A stretch of DNA of 16,877 nt, from positions 1-16,877 of the forward strand of contig JBEIIL010000087.1 of NCBI GenBank assembly GCA_040380755.1, in the 5' to 3' direction. The notes under the pieces were generated by a model that saw only the letters and a program-made list of their open reading frames with translations, was not told the DNA's origin and searched no databases. The number at the start of each line of letters is the position of its first letter. The first letter of the stretch is position 1. Below, in pieces: positions 1 through 10,000 of this stretch. The DNA comes from Alsobacter sp040380755 (GTDB lineage: Bacteria; Pseudomonadota; Alphaproteobacteria; Rhizobiales; Beijerinckiaceae). Position numbers and translations under genes: made by a program.

Positions 1-45
1 GCCCGATCCTGCCCTTCGTATCCAGTTGTCGACCGGAACCAACCC

Positions 46-1296
46 ATGCGCTTTTCCGCCCTCGCCCTTCTCCGCCAGGCCTGGTCCGGCCATGCGGGCT
101 GGCCCGAGCAGTGGCGTTCGCCGGAGCCCAAACCGGCCTACGAGGCGGTGATCGTCGGCGGCGGCGGGCACGGGCTGGCGACGGCCTACTATATGGCCCG
201 CACCCACGGGTTGCGCTCCATTGCCGTCGTCGAGAAGGGCTGGCTGGGCGGCGGCAACACCGGCCGCAACACCACGATCATCCGCTCCAACTATCTGTGG
301 GAGGAGAGCCAGCACCTGTACGAGCACGCGCTACGGCTCTGGGAAGGGCTGGCGCAGGAACTGAACTACAACGTCATGTACTCGCCCCGCGGCGTGATGA
401 TGCTCGCCCACAATGACCATGACGTGCAGGTCTTCCGGCGGCATGTCCATGCCAACCGGCTGCAGGGCATCGACAATGAATGGCTGAGCCCGCAGGAGGC
501 CCGGGCGTTCTGCCCGCTGCTCAACACCAGCCGGGACATCCGCTATCCGGTCGTCGGGGCCGCCCTGCAGCGGCGCGGCGGAGTGGCACGCCATGACGCG
601 GTCGCCTGGGGCTATGCAAGGGCAGCGAGTGCGCTGGGGGTCGACATCCTGCAGAAATGCGCGGTCACGGCCATCCGCCGCGACGCCGGCGGCGCCGTCT
701 GCGGCCTCGAGACGACGCGGGGGGAGATCGCCACCCGCAAGGTTGGCGTCGTGGCGGCCGGCCACACCAGCGTCGTGATGGGCATGGCCGATGTGCGCAT
801 GCCGCTGGAGAGCTATCCGCTGCAGGCTCTGGTGTCGGAGCCGGTGAAGCCGATCATGCCCTGCGTGGTGATGTCGAACACCATCCACGCCTACATGTCC
901 CAGTCGGACAAGGGCGAGCTGGTGATCGGGGCCGGGACCGACGCCTACACGTCCTATTCGCAGGCCGGGGCGCTGCACATTTCGTCGCACACGCTGGACG
1001 CGATCTGCGAGCTGTTCCCGACCGTCAGGCGCCTGCGCATGCTGCGCAACTGGGGCGGCATCGTCGACGTGACGCCGGACCGCTCGCCGATCATTGGCAA
1101 GACGCCGGTGCCGGGCCTGTTCGTGAACTGCGGCTGGGGAACCGGCGGCTTCAAGGCCACGCCGGGGTCCGGCCATGTCTTCGCCCACACGGTGGCGACC
1201 GGCGAGCCGCATCCGATCGCGGCGCCGTTCTCGCTTGACCGGTTCCGTACCGGACGGCTGATCGACGAGGCGGCGGCCGCCGCCGTCGCCCATTGA
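46..1296 (+). CDS. soxB: Sarcosine oxidase subunit beta (heterotetrameric)
   Basis: This is the catalytic flavin subunit of heterotetrameric sarcosine oxidase. It oxidises sarcosine (N-methylglycine) in the cytoplasm, and the enzyme gives glycine, 5,10-methylene-tetrahydrofolate and H2O2. The 416-residue length is standard. The N-terminus has the family's basic start and a Trp-Arg-Ser-Pro-Glu-Pro-Lys-Pro segment (about 23-30). A Rossmann FAD motif VIVGGGGHG follows at about 35-43. H183, in the run GGVARHDAV, matches the histidine that carries covalent FMN in characterised Corynebacterium enzymes. The C-terminal NWGGIVDVTPDRSPIIG and NCGWGTGGFKATPGSG segments are typical of DAO-family oxidases. 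The ATG at 46 gives the expected family N-terminus; a weak GGAA lies at 35-38. It is the first gene of soxBDAG and soxD starts 7 bases after its stop. Any promoter lies outside the window. Confidence 0.96.
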   Translation: MRFSALALLRQAWSGHAGWPEQWRSPEPKPAYEAVIVGGGGHGLATAYYMARTHGLRSIAVVEKGWLGGGNTGRNTTIIRSNYLWEESQHLYEHALRLWEGLAQELNYNVMYSPRGVMMLAHNDHDVQVFRRHVHANRLQGIDNEWLSPQEARAFCPLLNTSRDIRYPVVGAALQRRGGVARHDAVAWGYARAASALGVDILQKCAVTAIRRDAGGAVCGLETTRGEIATRKVGVVAAGHTSVVMGMADVRMPLESYPLQALVSEPVKPIMPCVVMSNTIHAYMSQSDKGELVIGAGTDAYTSYSQAGALHISSHTLDAICELFPTVRRLRMLRNWGGIVDVTPDRSPIIGKTPVPGLFVNCGWGTGGFKATPGSGHVFAHTVATGEPHPIAAPFSLDRFRTGRLIDEAAAAAVAH

Positions 1297-1303
1297 GGCC
1301 GCC

Positions 1304-1612
1304 ATGCTGCTGATCCGCTGTCCCTATTGCCGCGCCGATCGTCCGGAAATCGAATTCCGGCATGGCGGCCAGGCACATGTCGCGCGCCCGACCGATCCGT
1401 CCGCCGTGTCTGATGCCGACTGGGCGGCCTTTCTGTACTTCCGTGACAATCCGCGCGGGCCGATTGCCGAGCGCTGGCGGCACACGCATGGGTGCGGCCG
1501 GTTCTTCAATGCCGTTCGCCATACGGTGACCGACACGATCCTGGCCACCTACCCTGCCGGCGAACCGATGCCGGACCTGACGGCAATGACACGGCCGGAG
1601 GGCGGACGGTGA
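1304..1612 (+). CDS. soxD: Sarcosine oxidase subunit delta
   Basis: This is the small zinc-binding subunit of heterotetrameric sarcosine oxidase. It is structural and holds the alpha and beta subunits together. At 102 residues its length is normal. C6 and C9 (the CPYC motif) with H60 and C64 (HTHGC) match the known zinc ligand set of the family. The segment AAFLYFRDNPRGPIAERWRH is a hallmark of SoxD. A GAGG at 1295-1298, overlapping the soxB stop, is placed to serve the ATG. The stop codon overlaps the GTG start of soxA (GTGA at 1609-1612), so translation of the two is probably coupled. Confidence 0.96.
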   Translation: MLLIRCPYCRADRPEIEFRHGGQAHVARPTDPSAVSDADWAAFLYFRDNPRGPIAERWRHTHGCGRFFNAVRHTVTDTILATYPAGEPMPDLTAMTRPEGGR

Positions 1613-4596
1613 GCGTGGCCAGGACGCCGGACGGCGGGCGGATCGATCGCAGCCAGGTGCTGCGGTTTCGCTTCGACGACAGCAACCTCACCGGTCATCC
1701 CGGCGACACGCTGGCGTCGGCCCTGCTGGCCAACGGCATCCACCTGGCCGGACGCTCGTTCAAGTATCACCGCCCTCGCGGTATCCTGGCGGCAGGGGCC
1801 GAGGAACCGAACGCGCTGGTGACCATCAGCCGTGGCGGCGGTCGTGTGACGCCGAACCTGCGGGCGACGCAGGTCGAGCTCTATGAGGGCCTCGTCGCCA
1901 CCAGCCAGAACCACTGGCCGTCGCTGCGTTACGATGCCGGGGCGATCAATGACGCGCTGCCGGACGGGCTGCTCTCGGCCGGGTTCTACTACAAGACCTT
2001 CATGGCGCCGGCCGGCGCCTGGGCGGGCCTCTACGAGCCGCTGATCCGCCGGGCCGCCGGCCTCGGGGAGGCGCCGACACAGCCGGACCCGGACCACTAC
2101 GCCCATCGCTATGCCTTCTGCGACGTGCTGGTCGTGGGCGCCGGTGCAGCTGGACTGGCGGCGGCGCTCGCCGCTGCGCGCGCCGGGCGGAGGGTCATCC
2201 TCGCCGACGAGCAGGCGGAGTTGGGCGGCGGCCTGCTGGCCGAGACCGCGCTGGTCGACGGGATAGCAGCGGCCGACTGGGTGGCACAAACCGTTGCGGA
2301 ACTCTCTGCCGCTGGAGTGACGCTGCTGCCGCGCGCCCAGGCGTTCGGCGTCTACCTGCAGAATTTCGTCGGGCTCGCCGAGCGGGTGACCGACCACCAG
2401 ATGGTGCCCCACCCCAAGGCGCCGCGTGAGCGGTTGTGGAAGGTGCGGGCCGGCCAGGTGGTGCTCGCCACCGGCGCCATCGAGCAGCCGCTGGTGTTTC
2501 CTGACAATGACCGCCCCGGGATCATGCTGGCCGGGGCGGCCCGCAGCTATGCGCTGCGCTGGGGCGTGCGGCCGGGGACACGCGCCGTGGTGCTGGCCGC
2601 CTGCGATAGCGGCCATGCGGCCGCGATCGACCTTGCCCAGGCGGGCGTGTCGATCGTTGCGATCGTCGACCCGCGCGCCGATGGCGACGGCGCCGGCGCA
2701 GCGGCCTCCCGGGCGGCGGGCCTGACGGTCCGCGGCCCGGCCGTCATCACCGGCACGTCCGGCCGGCTGCGGGTCAACGCCGTCACCGTGGCGCCGCTGC
2801 GCCCGGACGGCGGGACCGGACCGGCGGAGACGCTGGCCTGTGACCTCGTGCTGATGGCCGGCGGCTTCGTGCCGGCGGTGCACCTGTTCTCGCAGGCGCG
2901 CGGCACGCTGCGCTTCGACGCGGAGCGCGCCCTCTACGTGCCCGGCGACCCGGTGCCGGGGATCCACACCGCCGGCGCCTGCAACGGCGCGTTCGGGATT
3001 GCCGCCGCGCTGGCGGACGGGTTTACGGCGGGTGCTGCAGCAGCCGGAACAGTCGCAGCCGAGCCAGCGCCGGCTGTCACCGGCGAGATCGTGCCGCGCG
3101 GCAGCTGGCGGGGTGCTCTGCCACATGGTCGCGATCCACGGCGGGTGAAGGCTTTTGTCGACTTCCAGAACGACGTGACGGCGCGCGACATCGGGCTCGC
3201 CGTGCAGGAGGGGTTCCGGTCGATCGAGCACGTCAAGCGCTACACGACGACCGGCATGGCCACCGACCAGGGCAAGACGTCGAACATGAACGGCCTTGCC
3301 ATCGCGGCCGCGGCGCTCGGCCGGCCGGTGCCGGAGGTCGGGCTGACGACGTTCCGGCCGCCATACACGCCGGTGACCTTCGGCACGCTGGCGGGACCGT
3401 CGCGGGGCCCGCTGTTCGATCCCGTTCGCGAAACGCCCGCGCACGCCTGGGCGCAGGCGCAGGGCGCTGTGTTCGAGGATGTGGGCGCCTGGAAGCGGGC
3501 CCGGGCCTTTCCCCATGCCGGCGAGGATCTGCACGCAGCGGCAGCCCGGGAATGCCGGGCGGTGCGCGATGCCGCGGGCCTGTTCGATGCCTCGACACTC
3601 GGCAAGATCGAGGTCTGCGGCCCGGACGCGGCGACCTTCCTCGAACGGCTCTACACCAACAGCTGGGCCAGCCTGGCGCCGGGGCGCTGCCGCTACGGGC
3701 TGATGCTGAGCGAGGCCGGCTTCGTCATGGACGACGGCGTGGTTGGCCGGCTGGCGCCGGATCGCTTCCATGTGACGACCACGACTGGTGGGGCAGCGCG
3801 CGTGCTCGCCCACATGGAGGACTATCTGCAGACCGAGTTCACCGACCTGACGGTCTGGCTGACCTCGACGACCGAGCAGTGGGCGGTGATCGCCGTGCAG
3901 GGCCCAAGGGCCCGCGACGTGCTGGCGCCGCTGGTCGCGGGCACGGACCTGTCGGAGGCGGCCATGCCCCATATGAGCGTCCGGACGTGCCATGTGGCCG
4001 GGGTGCCGGCCCGGCTGTTCCGGGTGAGTTTCACCGGCGAACTCGGGTTCGAGGTGAATGTGCCGGCGGGCCATGGCCTGGCGGTCTGGGAAGCGCTCCA
4101 TGCGGCCGGGCAGGCGTTCGGCCTGACGCCCTACGGCACCGACGCGATGCACGTTCTGCGGGCCGAGAAGGGCTATGTGATTGTCGGCCAGGAGACCGAC
4201 GGCACGGTGACGCCAGACGACCTTGGCCTCGGCCGGATGATCGGCCGCGGCAAGGCGGATTTCGTCGGCAGGCGTTCGCTGAGCCGGCCGGACATGCTGC
4301 GGCCGGACCGCAAGCAGCTTGTCGGCCTGCTGACGGAGGACCCCCACGCCTTGCTTCAGGAGGGCGCGCAGGTGACCGCGCAAGCGACGCCGGTGCGCGG
4401 CACGGCGGCCCTCGGCCATGTCACCTCGTCCTATGCGAGCCCGACGCTCGACCGGTCGATTGCCCTGGCGCTGGTGGCGAATGGCCGGGCCCGGATGGGC
4501 AAGACGCTCTACGTGCCGATGCCAGGGGGTGCGCAGGCCGTGACCGTCGTGGCGCCGGTGTTCCTCGATCCTGGCGGGAGCCGCCTGCATGGTTGA
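1609..4596 (+). CDS. soxA: Sarcosine oxidase subunit alpha
   Basis: This is the large subunit of heterotetrameric sarcosine oxidase. It binds NAD and tetrahydrofolate and passes the sarcosine-derived methylene group to folate. I chose the GTG at 1609: it overlaps the soxD stop, has GGAGG at 1597-1601, and gives 995 residues, the usual family length. The open frame extends upstream to 1492, but that part lies inside soxD. In order: an N-terminal ferredoxin-like fold (about 15-95, containing SFKYHRPRGI), an NAD-binding motif VVGAGAAGLAAA at about 175, a second dinucleotide-domain part (VLATGAIEQPLVFPDNDRPG), the conserved TTTGMATDQGKTSN segment near 545, and a C-terminal aminomethyltransferase (GCV_T-like) folate domain from about 600 to the end. 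No frameshift or missing domain is visible. Its last 8 bases overlap soxG. Confidence 0.95.
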   Translation: MSVARTPDGGRIDRSQVLRFRFDDSNLTGHPGDTLASALLANGIHLAGRSFKYHRPRGILAAGAEEPNALVTISRGGGRVTPNLRATQVELYEGLVATSQNHWPSLRYDAGAINDALPDGLLSAGFYYKTFMAPAGAWAGLYEPLIRRAAGLGEAPTQPDPDHYAHRYAFCDVLVVGAGAAGLAAALAAARAGRRVILADEQAELGGGLLAETALVDGIAAADWVAQTVAELSAAGVTLLPRAQAFGVYLQNFVGLAERVTDHQMVPHPKAPRERLWKVRAGQVVLATGAIEQPLVFPDNDRPGIMLAGAARSYALRWGVRPGTRAVVLAACDSGHAAAIDLAQAGVSIVAIVDPRADGDGAGAAASRAAGLTVRGPAVITGTSGRLRVNAVTVAPLRPDGGTGPAETLACDLVLMAGGFVPAVHLFSQARGTLRFDAERALYVPGDPVPGIHTAGACNGAFGIAAALADGFTAGAAAAGTVAAEPAPAVTGEIVPRGSWRGALPHGRDPRRVKAFVDFQNDVTARDIGLAVQEGFRSIEHVKRYTTTGMATDQGKTSNMNGLAIAAAALGRPVPEVGLTTFRPPYTPVTFGTLAGPSRGPLFDPVRETPAHAWAQAQGAVFEDVGAWKRARAFPHAGEDLHAAAARECRAVRDAAGLFDASTLGKIEVCGPDAATFLERLYTNSWASLAPGRCRYGLMLSEAGFVMDDGVVGRLAPDRFHVTTTTGGAARVLAHMEDYLQTEFTDLTVWLTSTTEQWAVIAVQGPRARDVLAPLVAGTDLSEAAMPHMSVRTCHVAGVPARLFRVSFTGELGFEVNVPAGHGLAVWEALHAAGQAFGLTPYGTDAMHVLRAEKGYVIVGQETDGTVTPDDLGLGRMIGRGKADFVGRRSLSRPDMLRPDRKQLVGLLTEDPHALLQEGAQVTAQATPVRGTAALGHVTSSYASPTLDRSIALALVANGRARMGKTLYVPMPGGAQAVTVVAPVFLDPGGSRLHG

Positions 4597-5158
4597 GCAT
4601 CCCGAAGCCTCTCTTGCCCAAACCGCAGCCACCCTCGCTGCTGTTCATAAGCAAACGACCGTGGCGCACGCACACTCCGCCTGCCGGTGGGTGCTGCGCT
4701 GTGCCGCGGCTGTCACCCCGGAGTTGGCCCCAGCCCTCGGCTGCCCCCTGCCGATGACAATCAACACCGCTACGACCGCCAGTGAGCGGGCCGCCCTGAT
4801 GCTGGGACCCGACGAATGGCTGTTGCTCGCGCCGGAGGCGGAGGGGGCGGCTCTCGATACAGCGTTCGCCGAAACGTTGTCCGGCTATCCCCACAGCCTC
4901 GTCGATGTCGCACACCGACAGGAGGCGCTGGTGCTGGAGGGCCCCCGGGCCGAGCTCGTTCTCAACGCCGGCGTGCCGCTGGACTTGGACATCACGGCTT
5001 TTCAGGTTGGTACCGCGACCCGGACGCTGTTCGACAAGGCCGAGATCGTGCTGTGGCGAACCGGTGCGGACAGCTTTCGCATCGAGACCGCACGAAGCCT
5101 CCTGCCCTATCTTCGCGCCATGCTGGCAGAGGTCCTGACTGAACTGTCCGCGGAGTGA
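4589..5158 (+). CDS. soxG: Sarcosine oxidase subunit gamma
   Basis: This is the fourth subunit of heterotetrameric sarcosine oxidase, 189 residues. It has no catalytic residues of its own and packs against the other subunits. The family is related to the folate-binding GcvT fold, seen here as LMLGPDEWLLLAPE (about 71-84), the VDVAHRQEALVLEGPRAELVLNAG core (about 105-130) and LFDKAEIVLWRTGADSFRIE near the C-terminus. The ATG at 4589 lies 8 bases inside the end of soxA and has GGGAG at 4576-4580, which suggests translational coupling. It is the last gene of the operon. The next gene on the + strand begins about 600 bases later, and a decayed gene on the opposite strand ends 7 bases after this stop. 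Confidence 0.93.
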   Translation: MVEHPEASLAQTAATLAAVHKQTTVAHAHSACRWVLRCAAAVTPELAPALGCPLPMTINTATTASERAALMLGPDEWLLLAPEAEGAALDTAFAETLSGYPHSLVDVAHRQEALVLEGPRAELVLNAGVPLDLDITAFQVGTATRTLFDKAEIVLWRTGADSFRIETARSLLPYLRAMLAEVLTELSAE

Positions 5159-5164
5159 TCCGCG

Positions 5165-5530
5165 TCAGCGCGACAGGCCGATCGCGCCCCCGCCCGGCCC
5201 GAGCCCGACCGGAACCGGCACGCTGGTGGAGGCGTAATCGGCATTCACGACGAGCTTCATGCCGCCGGTGACCATCAGGCGCTCGAGCACAAGCACCGTG
5301 TAGGTCGACGATGCGCCGACCGTCGAGGGCGCGCCGGCCGGTACGGTAGCGACGTCCGGTGACGTCTTGCTGTCCGGCCAAACGTCGCCCGGGCGAGCAA
5401 CCCAAAGCGCCCCCTTCGGCAGGTAGATCGTGCCCGGCAGGTTGCTGGGGCCTTCGCCCTGCACGGAGAAGGACTGCGAGGCATCTTTTGTCGCGACCAG
5501 CAGCAGGCCTAACCGATCGCGACATCGGCG
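5165..5530 (-). pseudogene. C-terminal remnant of a TadG-like Flp pilus-assembly protein
   Basis: About 115 codons on the - strand read as the extreme C-terminus of TadG-like proteins, which are anchored by an N-terminal TadE-type pseudopilin helix and are linked to Flp/Tad pili. Recognisable parts are SFSVQGEGPSNLPGTIYLP, then YTVLVLERLMVTGGMKLVV, then NADYASTSVPVPVGLGPGGG and a natural stop. The sequence beyond about 5530 in the same frame (up to a GTG at 5626) is arginine-rich and does not resemble the family. The N-terminal helix and the several hundred residues normally before this tail are absent, and no other frame of the 5530-5745 interval restores them convincingly. I therefore call it a 5'-truncated pseudogene. 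No other tad gene is nearby. The family call rests on pattern memory, not alignment. Confidence 0.6.
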
Positions 5531-5669
5531 GCCGCTGTGGTAAATTTGCCTTCTTTCCGAGCGCCTGCAGCCCGCGCGGTGGCCGCCATGCCGCTCGCAT
5601 GGGCGAAGCAGCAACCGCGGGATCACTATGCTGCGCTCACGTCTGCCGGATCAGATTGCAAGGGTGTTC

Positions 5670-5697
5670 AACCGATTATTTGCGCGCTATATCGGTT
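5670..5697. promoter_or_regulatory. Inverted repeat upstream of the RND operon, possible operator
   Basis: A perfect 7-bp inverted repeat, AACCGAT (5670-5676) and ATCGGTT (5691-5697), is separated by 14 bases. It lies in a locally AT-richer stretch about 72 bases before the adaptor start codon. Two-fold symmetric sites in this position often bind TetR-type regulators of efflux operons, but no regulator gene is visible in the window. I see no convincing -35/-10 pair here. Seen: the repeat and its position. Inferred: operator function. Confidence 0.4.
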
Positions 5698-5769
5698 ATC
5701 TAGGTCACTGGAGCCGGCGCGCTCCGGGGGCTTTGCCGTTGCGGAATGTGGTGGACGGAGACGAGCCTC

Positions 5770-7095
5770 ATGGGTGCCAAGTCGGTTCTTCTGGCCGTCG
5801 CCGTTGGCGCTGCCGCGCTGGCCGGCGCACATGCCTACTGGCCGCAGGTCGGGCCCCACATGCCGGCGCAGGTGCACCAGCTCGTGGCGATGCTGCCGCC
5901 TGAGTACCAGCCGAAAGGCGCCGGCAAGCCAGAATCCGCGCCCAAGCCGGCAACGCCATCTCCGGTGGCCCGAGGCCCCGGACAGGGTCCGAGGGTGGTG
6001 CCGGTCTCGCTCGGGATGGCCGACCGCCGGCCGATGCCGGTTCGGTTCGATACGATCGGCCAGGTGCAGCCGCTGGCGAGCGTGACGGTGCGCTCGCGCG
6101 TCGAAAGCCAGGTTCTCTCGGTGGCATTCGAGGACGGCAGCCAGGTCAAGAAGGGCGATATCCTGTTCCAGCTCGACCAGCGCGGCATCGAGGCGCAGAT
6201 CAAGCAGGCCGAGGCCACGTTGGCGCGCTCCCGCGCCCAGCTCGAGCAGGCCCAGCGCGACGTGAAGCGCAACGAGGCGCTCGCCGCCAATGAATTTGCA
6301 TCGCGCCAGAAGCTCGACGACAGCAAGACGTCGGTCTCGACCCTGCAGGCGCAGATCCGGTCCGACGAGGCGGTGCTCGAGAACCTCAATGTGTCCCTGA
6401 GCTACTACACGATCCGCGCGCCGATCAGTGGGCGCGTCGGCGTCGCCGGGGTGAAGGCCGGGAATATCGCCAAGACCGGCGATTCAAGCGTGGCGCTGGC
6501 AACCATCAACCAGATGAGCCCGATCTATGTGTCCTTCGCCGTGCCGCAGCGGCTGCTGCCGGAGCTGCGGACGGCGCTGGCGCAGGGCACGTCGAAGGTC
6601 CAGGCGACTCCGCAGGGAACCGAGGACGCGATCGACGGCAAGGTGGCGGTGATCGAGAACGCCGTCGATGCGGCGTCCGGCACGGTGACGCTGCGCGGCA
6701 TCTTCGAGAATGCCGACGAGATCCTCTGGCCCAGCGCGCTGTGCAATGTCCGCCTCGTCATCCGGACCGAGCCGGACGCCATCGTCGTGCCAAAGGAGGC
6801 TGTGCAGACCAGCCAGAACGGCACCATCGTGTTTGTCGTCAAGGACAATATCGCCCGGGTCAGGCCGGTCGTGGTCGACCGCACTCTGCGGGGGCTCTCG
6901 GTCATCAAGTCAGGCCTCGAAGGCAATGAGACCGTGGTGACGGACGGCCAGCTGATGCTGACCGAAGGCACGCGGGTGGAGCCCAAAGGTGATGGCGGAG
7001 CCAGGCCAGGCGTTCCGCCCGCGCGGCCGCCCCCCCCTGCCGCCGGCGCGAAGGTCGATGCCAAACCGACGAAGACTGGACCGGGAGCCAGCTGA
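5770..7095 (+). CDS. RND efflux periplasmic adaptor (membrane fusion protein, HlyD/AcrA-like)
   Basis: This is the periplasmic adaptor that links an inner-membrane RND pump to an outer-membrane channel. I prefer the ATG at 5770 (441 residues), which has GGAG at 5757-5760; an upstream ATG at 5746 would add eight residues. A hydrophobic N-terminal segment (SVLLAVAVGAAALAGAHAY) serves as anchor or signal, with no lipobox cysteine. A Pro/Lys-rich linker follows. The first biotinyl-lipoyl half starts near residue 105, and FEDGSQVKKGDILFQLD is typical. A coiled-coil hairpin rich in Gln, Glu and Ala spans about 139-210. The second lipoyl half has YYTIRAPISGRVG. Beta-barrel and membrane-proximal domains follow (IVVPKEAVQTSQNGTIVFVV). 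The tail is low-complexity Pro/Ala and probably unstructured. Its stop overlaps the pump's start (TGATG at 7093-7097). Confidence 0.92.
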   Translation: MGAKSVLLAVAVGAAALAGAHAYWPQVGPHMPAQVHQLVAMLPPEYQPKGAGKPESAPKPATPSPVARGPGQGPRVVPVSLGMADRRPMPVRFDTIGQVQPLASVTVRSRVESQVLSVAFEDGSQVKKGDILFQLDQRGIEAQIKQAEATLARSRAQLEQAQRDVKRNEALAANEFASRQKLDDSKTSVSTLQAQIRSDEAVLENLNVSLSYYTIRAPISGRVGVAGVKAGNIAKTGDSSVALATINQMSPIYVSFAVPQRLLPELRTALAQGTSKVQATPQGTEDAIDGKVAVIENAVDAASGTVTLRGIFENADEILWPSALCNVRLVIRTEPDAIVVPKEAVQTSQNGTIVFVVKDNIARVRPVVVDRTLRGLSVIKSGLEGNETVVTDGQLMLTEGTRVEPKGDGGARPGVPPARPPPPAAGAKVDAKPTKTGPGAS

Positions 7096-10000
7096 TGTCC
7101 CTTCCCGAGCTGTGTATCCGCCGCCCGGTGATGACGACGCTGATGACGCTATCGTTCATCATCTTTGGCCTGTTCGGGTACCGTCAGCTTCCCGTCGCCG
7201 CCCTGCCGCGCGTCGACTTCCCGACCATCAACGTGCAGGCGCAGCTGCCCGGCGCAAGCCCCGAGACGATGGCGGCCTCCGTCGCCGCGCCGCTTGAGCG
7301 GCAGTTTTCGAACATCTCCGGCATCAGCGCCATGACGTCGGTCTCGACGCAGGGTGCGACCAACATCGTCCTGCAGTTCGATCTCGACCGCAACATCGAC
7401 GGAGCGGCACTGGACGTGCAGTCGGCCATCGGGGCGGCCGCGCGACGCCTGCCGTCTGACCTGCCGAACCCGCCGAGCTTCCGCAAGGTCAACCCCGCCG
7501 ACCAGCCGATTCTGTTCCTTGTGGTGAGCTCCGACACACTGCCGCTGTCGACCGTCAACGACTATGCGGAGACGGTGCTGCAGCAGCAGATCTCGCAGAT
7601 CCCGGGCGTCGCCCAGGCGTTGATCTTCGGCGCTCAGAAATACGCCGTTCGGATCATGGTGGATCCCGAGGCCCTGTCGGCACGTGGCCTCGCCTTCCAG
7701 GACCTTCGCACGGCCGTGGCCCAGGCCAACTCCAACCAGCCGACGGGAACGCTGCGCAGCGAACGCCAGCGCGTCACCATCGAGGCCACCGGCCAGCTGC
7801 GGCGCGCCGCCGACTACAACGACCTGATCGTCGCTTCGCGGAACTCGACGCCGGTTCGGCTCGAGGACGTGGCGAAAACCCGCGACTCCGTCGAGAACGA
7901 CGAAGCAGCAAGCTGGTACAACGGCAAGCGGTCGCTGATCATCGCGATCTTCCGCCAGTCCGACGCCAACACCGTCGAGGTTGTGGACCGCATCCGCGAG
8001 CGCGTACCGGTGTACCGGGAGCAGCTGCCGGCCTCGATCGGCCTCGACGTGCTGAATGACCGTTCCGTGCCGATCCGCGAGGCGGTGCACGACGTCGAAT
8101 TCACGCTGATGCTGTCCATCGCCCTCGTGGTGCTGGTGATCTTCCTGTTCCTGAAGTCGCTGACGGCCACAATCATCCCGACACTGGCGCTGCCGGTGTC
8201 GCTGATCGGGACGTTCGCGGCGATGTATGTGATGGGCTATTCCATCGACAACATCTCGCTGCTGGCCCTCACGCTATCCGTGGGCTTTGTCGTCGACGAC
8301 GCCATCGTGATGCTCGAGAACATCGTGCGTCACATCGAGAACGGCGAAAAACCGTTCCAGGCGGCCCTGATCGGCTCGCGCGAGATCGCCTTTACGATCG
8401 TGTCGATCACCCTGTCGCTCGTCGCCGTGTTCATCCCGGTGTTCTTCATGGGCGGCGTCGTCGGCCGCGTCTTCCGCGAGTTTGCGGCGGTGATCTCCGT
8501 GGCAATTCTCGTCTCCGGCTTCGTGTCGCTGACGCTGACACCCATGCTGTGCGCCCGGATTCTCAAGGCGCATGACGTGCACGCCAAGCCGGGCCTGTTC
8601 TCGCGCATCGTCGACGGCGTGGTGAACGGGATGTTGACGGCCTACCGGGTCACGCTCGACATCGTGTTGAAGGGCCGGCTGATCGTGCTCGCCCTGACGC
8701 TGCTGTCGGTTTATGCGAGCCTGCAGCTGTATATCGCGGTGCCGAAGGGCTTCTTCCCGACGGAGGACACCGGTCTGATCCGCGGTGCCACCGAGGGTCC
8801 GGCCGACACGTCTTTCGAGGCCATGAGCCAGCGCCAGCAGCTGATGCAGGAGATCGTCCGCGCCGACCCGGCCGTGGATTACGTGACGTCCAGCATCGGC
8901 CAGTCCGGCATCAACCAGGGCTTCATGTTCATCGCGCTGAAACCGCGCGAAGAACGCGACGCCGTGACGACGGTGATCGCGCGCATCCGCCAGAAGACCG
9001 CCGGCATTCCTGGCATCACTCTCGTGATGCAGCCGGTGCAGAACATCAACCTGAACTCGGGCCGCCAGTCGCGCGCGCAGTACCAGTACACGCTGCAGAG
9101 CAGCGACATCCAGGCGCTCTACAAGGCCGCGCCGGAGATGCTGGAGCGGATGCGTCGCCTCGACACGCTGCGCGACGTCAACTCCGACCTGCAGCTGTCC
9201 AACCCGCAGGCGGTCATTGATCTCGACCGCGAGAAGGCCGCCAATCTGGGCGTCACGTCGGACCAGTTGCGCCAGACGCTGTACAGCGCGTTTGGGTCCC
9301 GACAGGTCTCGACGATCTACACACCGTCGAACGACTACCAGGTCATCATGGAGGCGGATCGGGCGTTCCAGTCGGACCCCTCCTCCCTGTCGCGGCTCTT
9401 CGTCAAGAACAGCGCGGGGCAGAACATTCCGCTCGACGCGATGGCGACGGTGAAGCGTGGCGTGGGTCCGCTGTCGGTCAACCGGCAGTCGCAGCAGCCG
9501 GCCGTGACCATCTCCTTCAACACGCCTCCCGGCGTATCGCTCGGTGACGCCGTGGTGTCGATCCGGCAGGTCGAGCGGCAGGCTGGCCTTCCCTCGGCCG
9601 TGACCACCGGCTTTGCGGGCTCGGCCCAGCTGTTCCAGGATGCGCTGAAGGGCCAGGGCCTGCTGATCGTTGCGGCCCTGCTCGTGATCTACATCGTGCT
9701 GGGGGTGCTCTACGAGAGCTTCATCCACCCGATCACCATCCTGTCCGGGCTGCCCTCGGCCGGCCTCGGGGCGATCCTGGCGCTGCAGTACTACAACATG
9801 GACCTGTCGGTGATCGCGATCATCGGCATTCTCATGTTGATTGGCATCGTCAAGAAGAACGCCATCATGATGGTGGACTTCGCGCTCGAGCGCAGGCGTG
9901 ACGGCGCCGACGCCCAGACGGCCATTCGCGATGCGGCGCTGCTGCGCTTCCGTCCGATCATCATGACGACCTTCGCTGCGCTGTTCGGCACGCTGCCGAT

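Noticed and set aside
1492..1608. An upstream extension of soxA into soxD
   Set aside because: It overlaps the zinc-binding soxD gene by nearly 40 codons. The GTG at 1609 has GGAGG at the right distance and gives the family N-terminus.
1549..4632. A 1027-codon open frame on the - strand opposite soxA
   Set aside because: It mirrors soxA codon for codon in GC-rich DNA and translates to Arg/His/Gln-rich sequence with no domain. The + strand product is a full, recognisable family member.
5670..5697. The inverted repeat upstream of the RND operon as an insertion-sequence end or attachment site
   Set aside because: There is no transposase or integrase, no flanking direct repeat, and the two arms are too close to bound an element.
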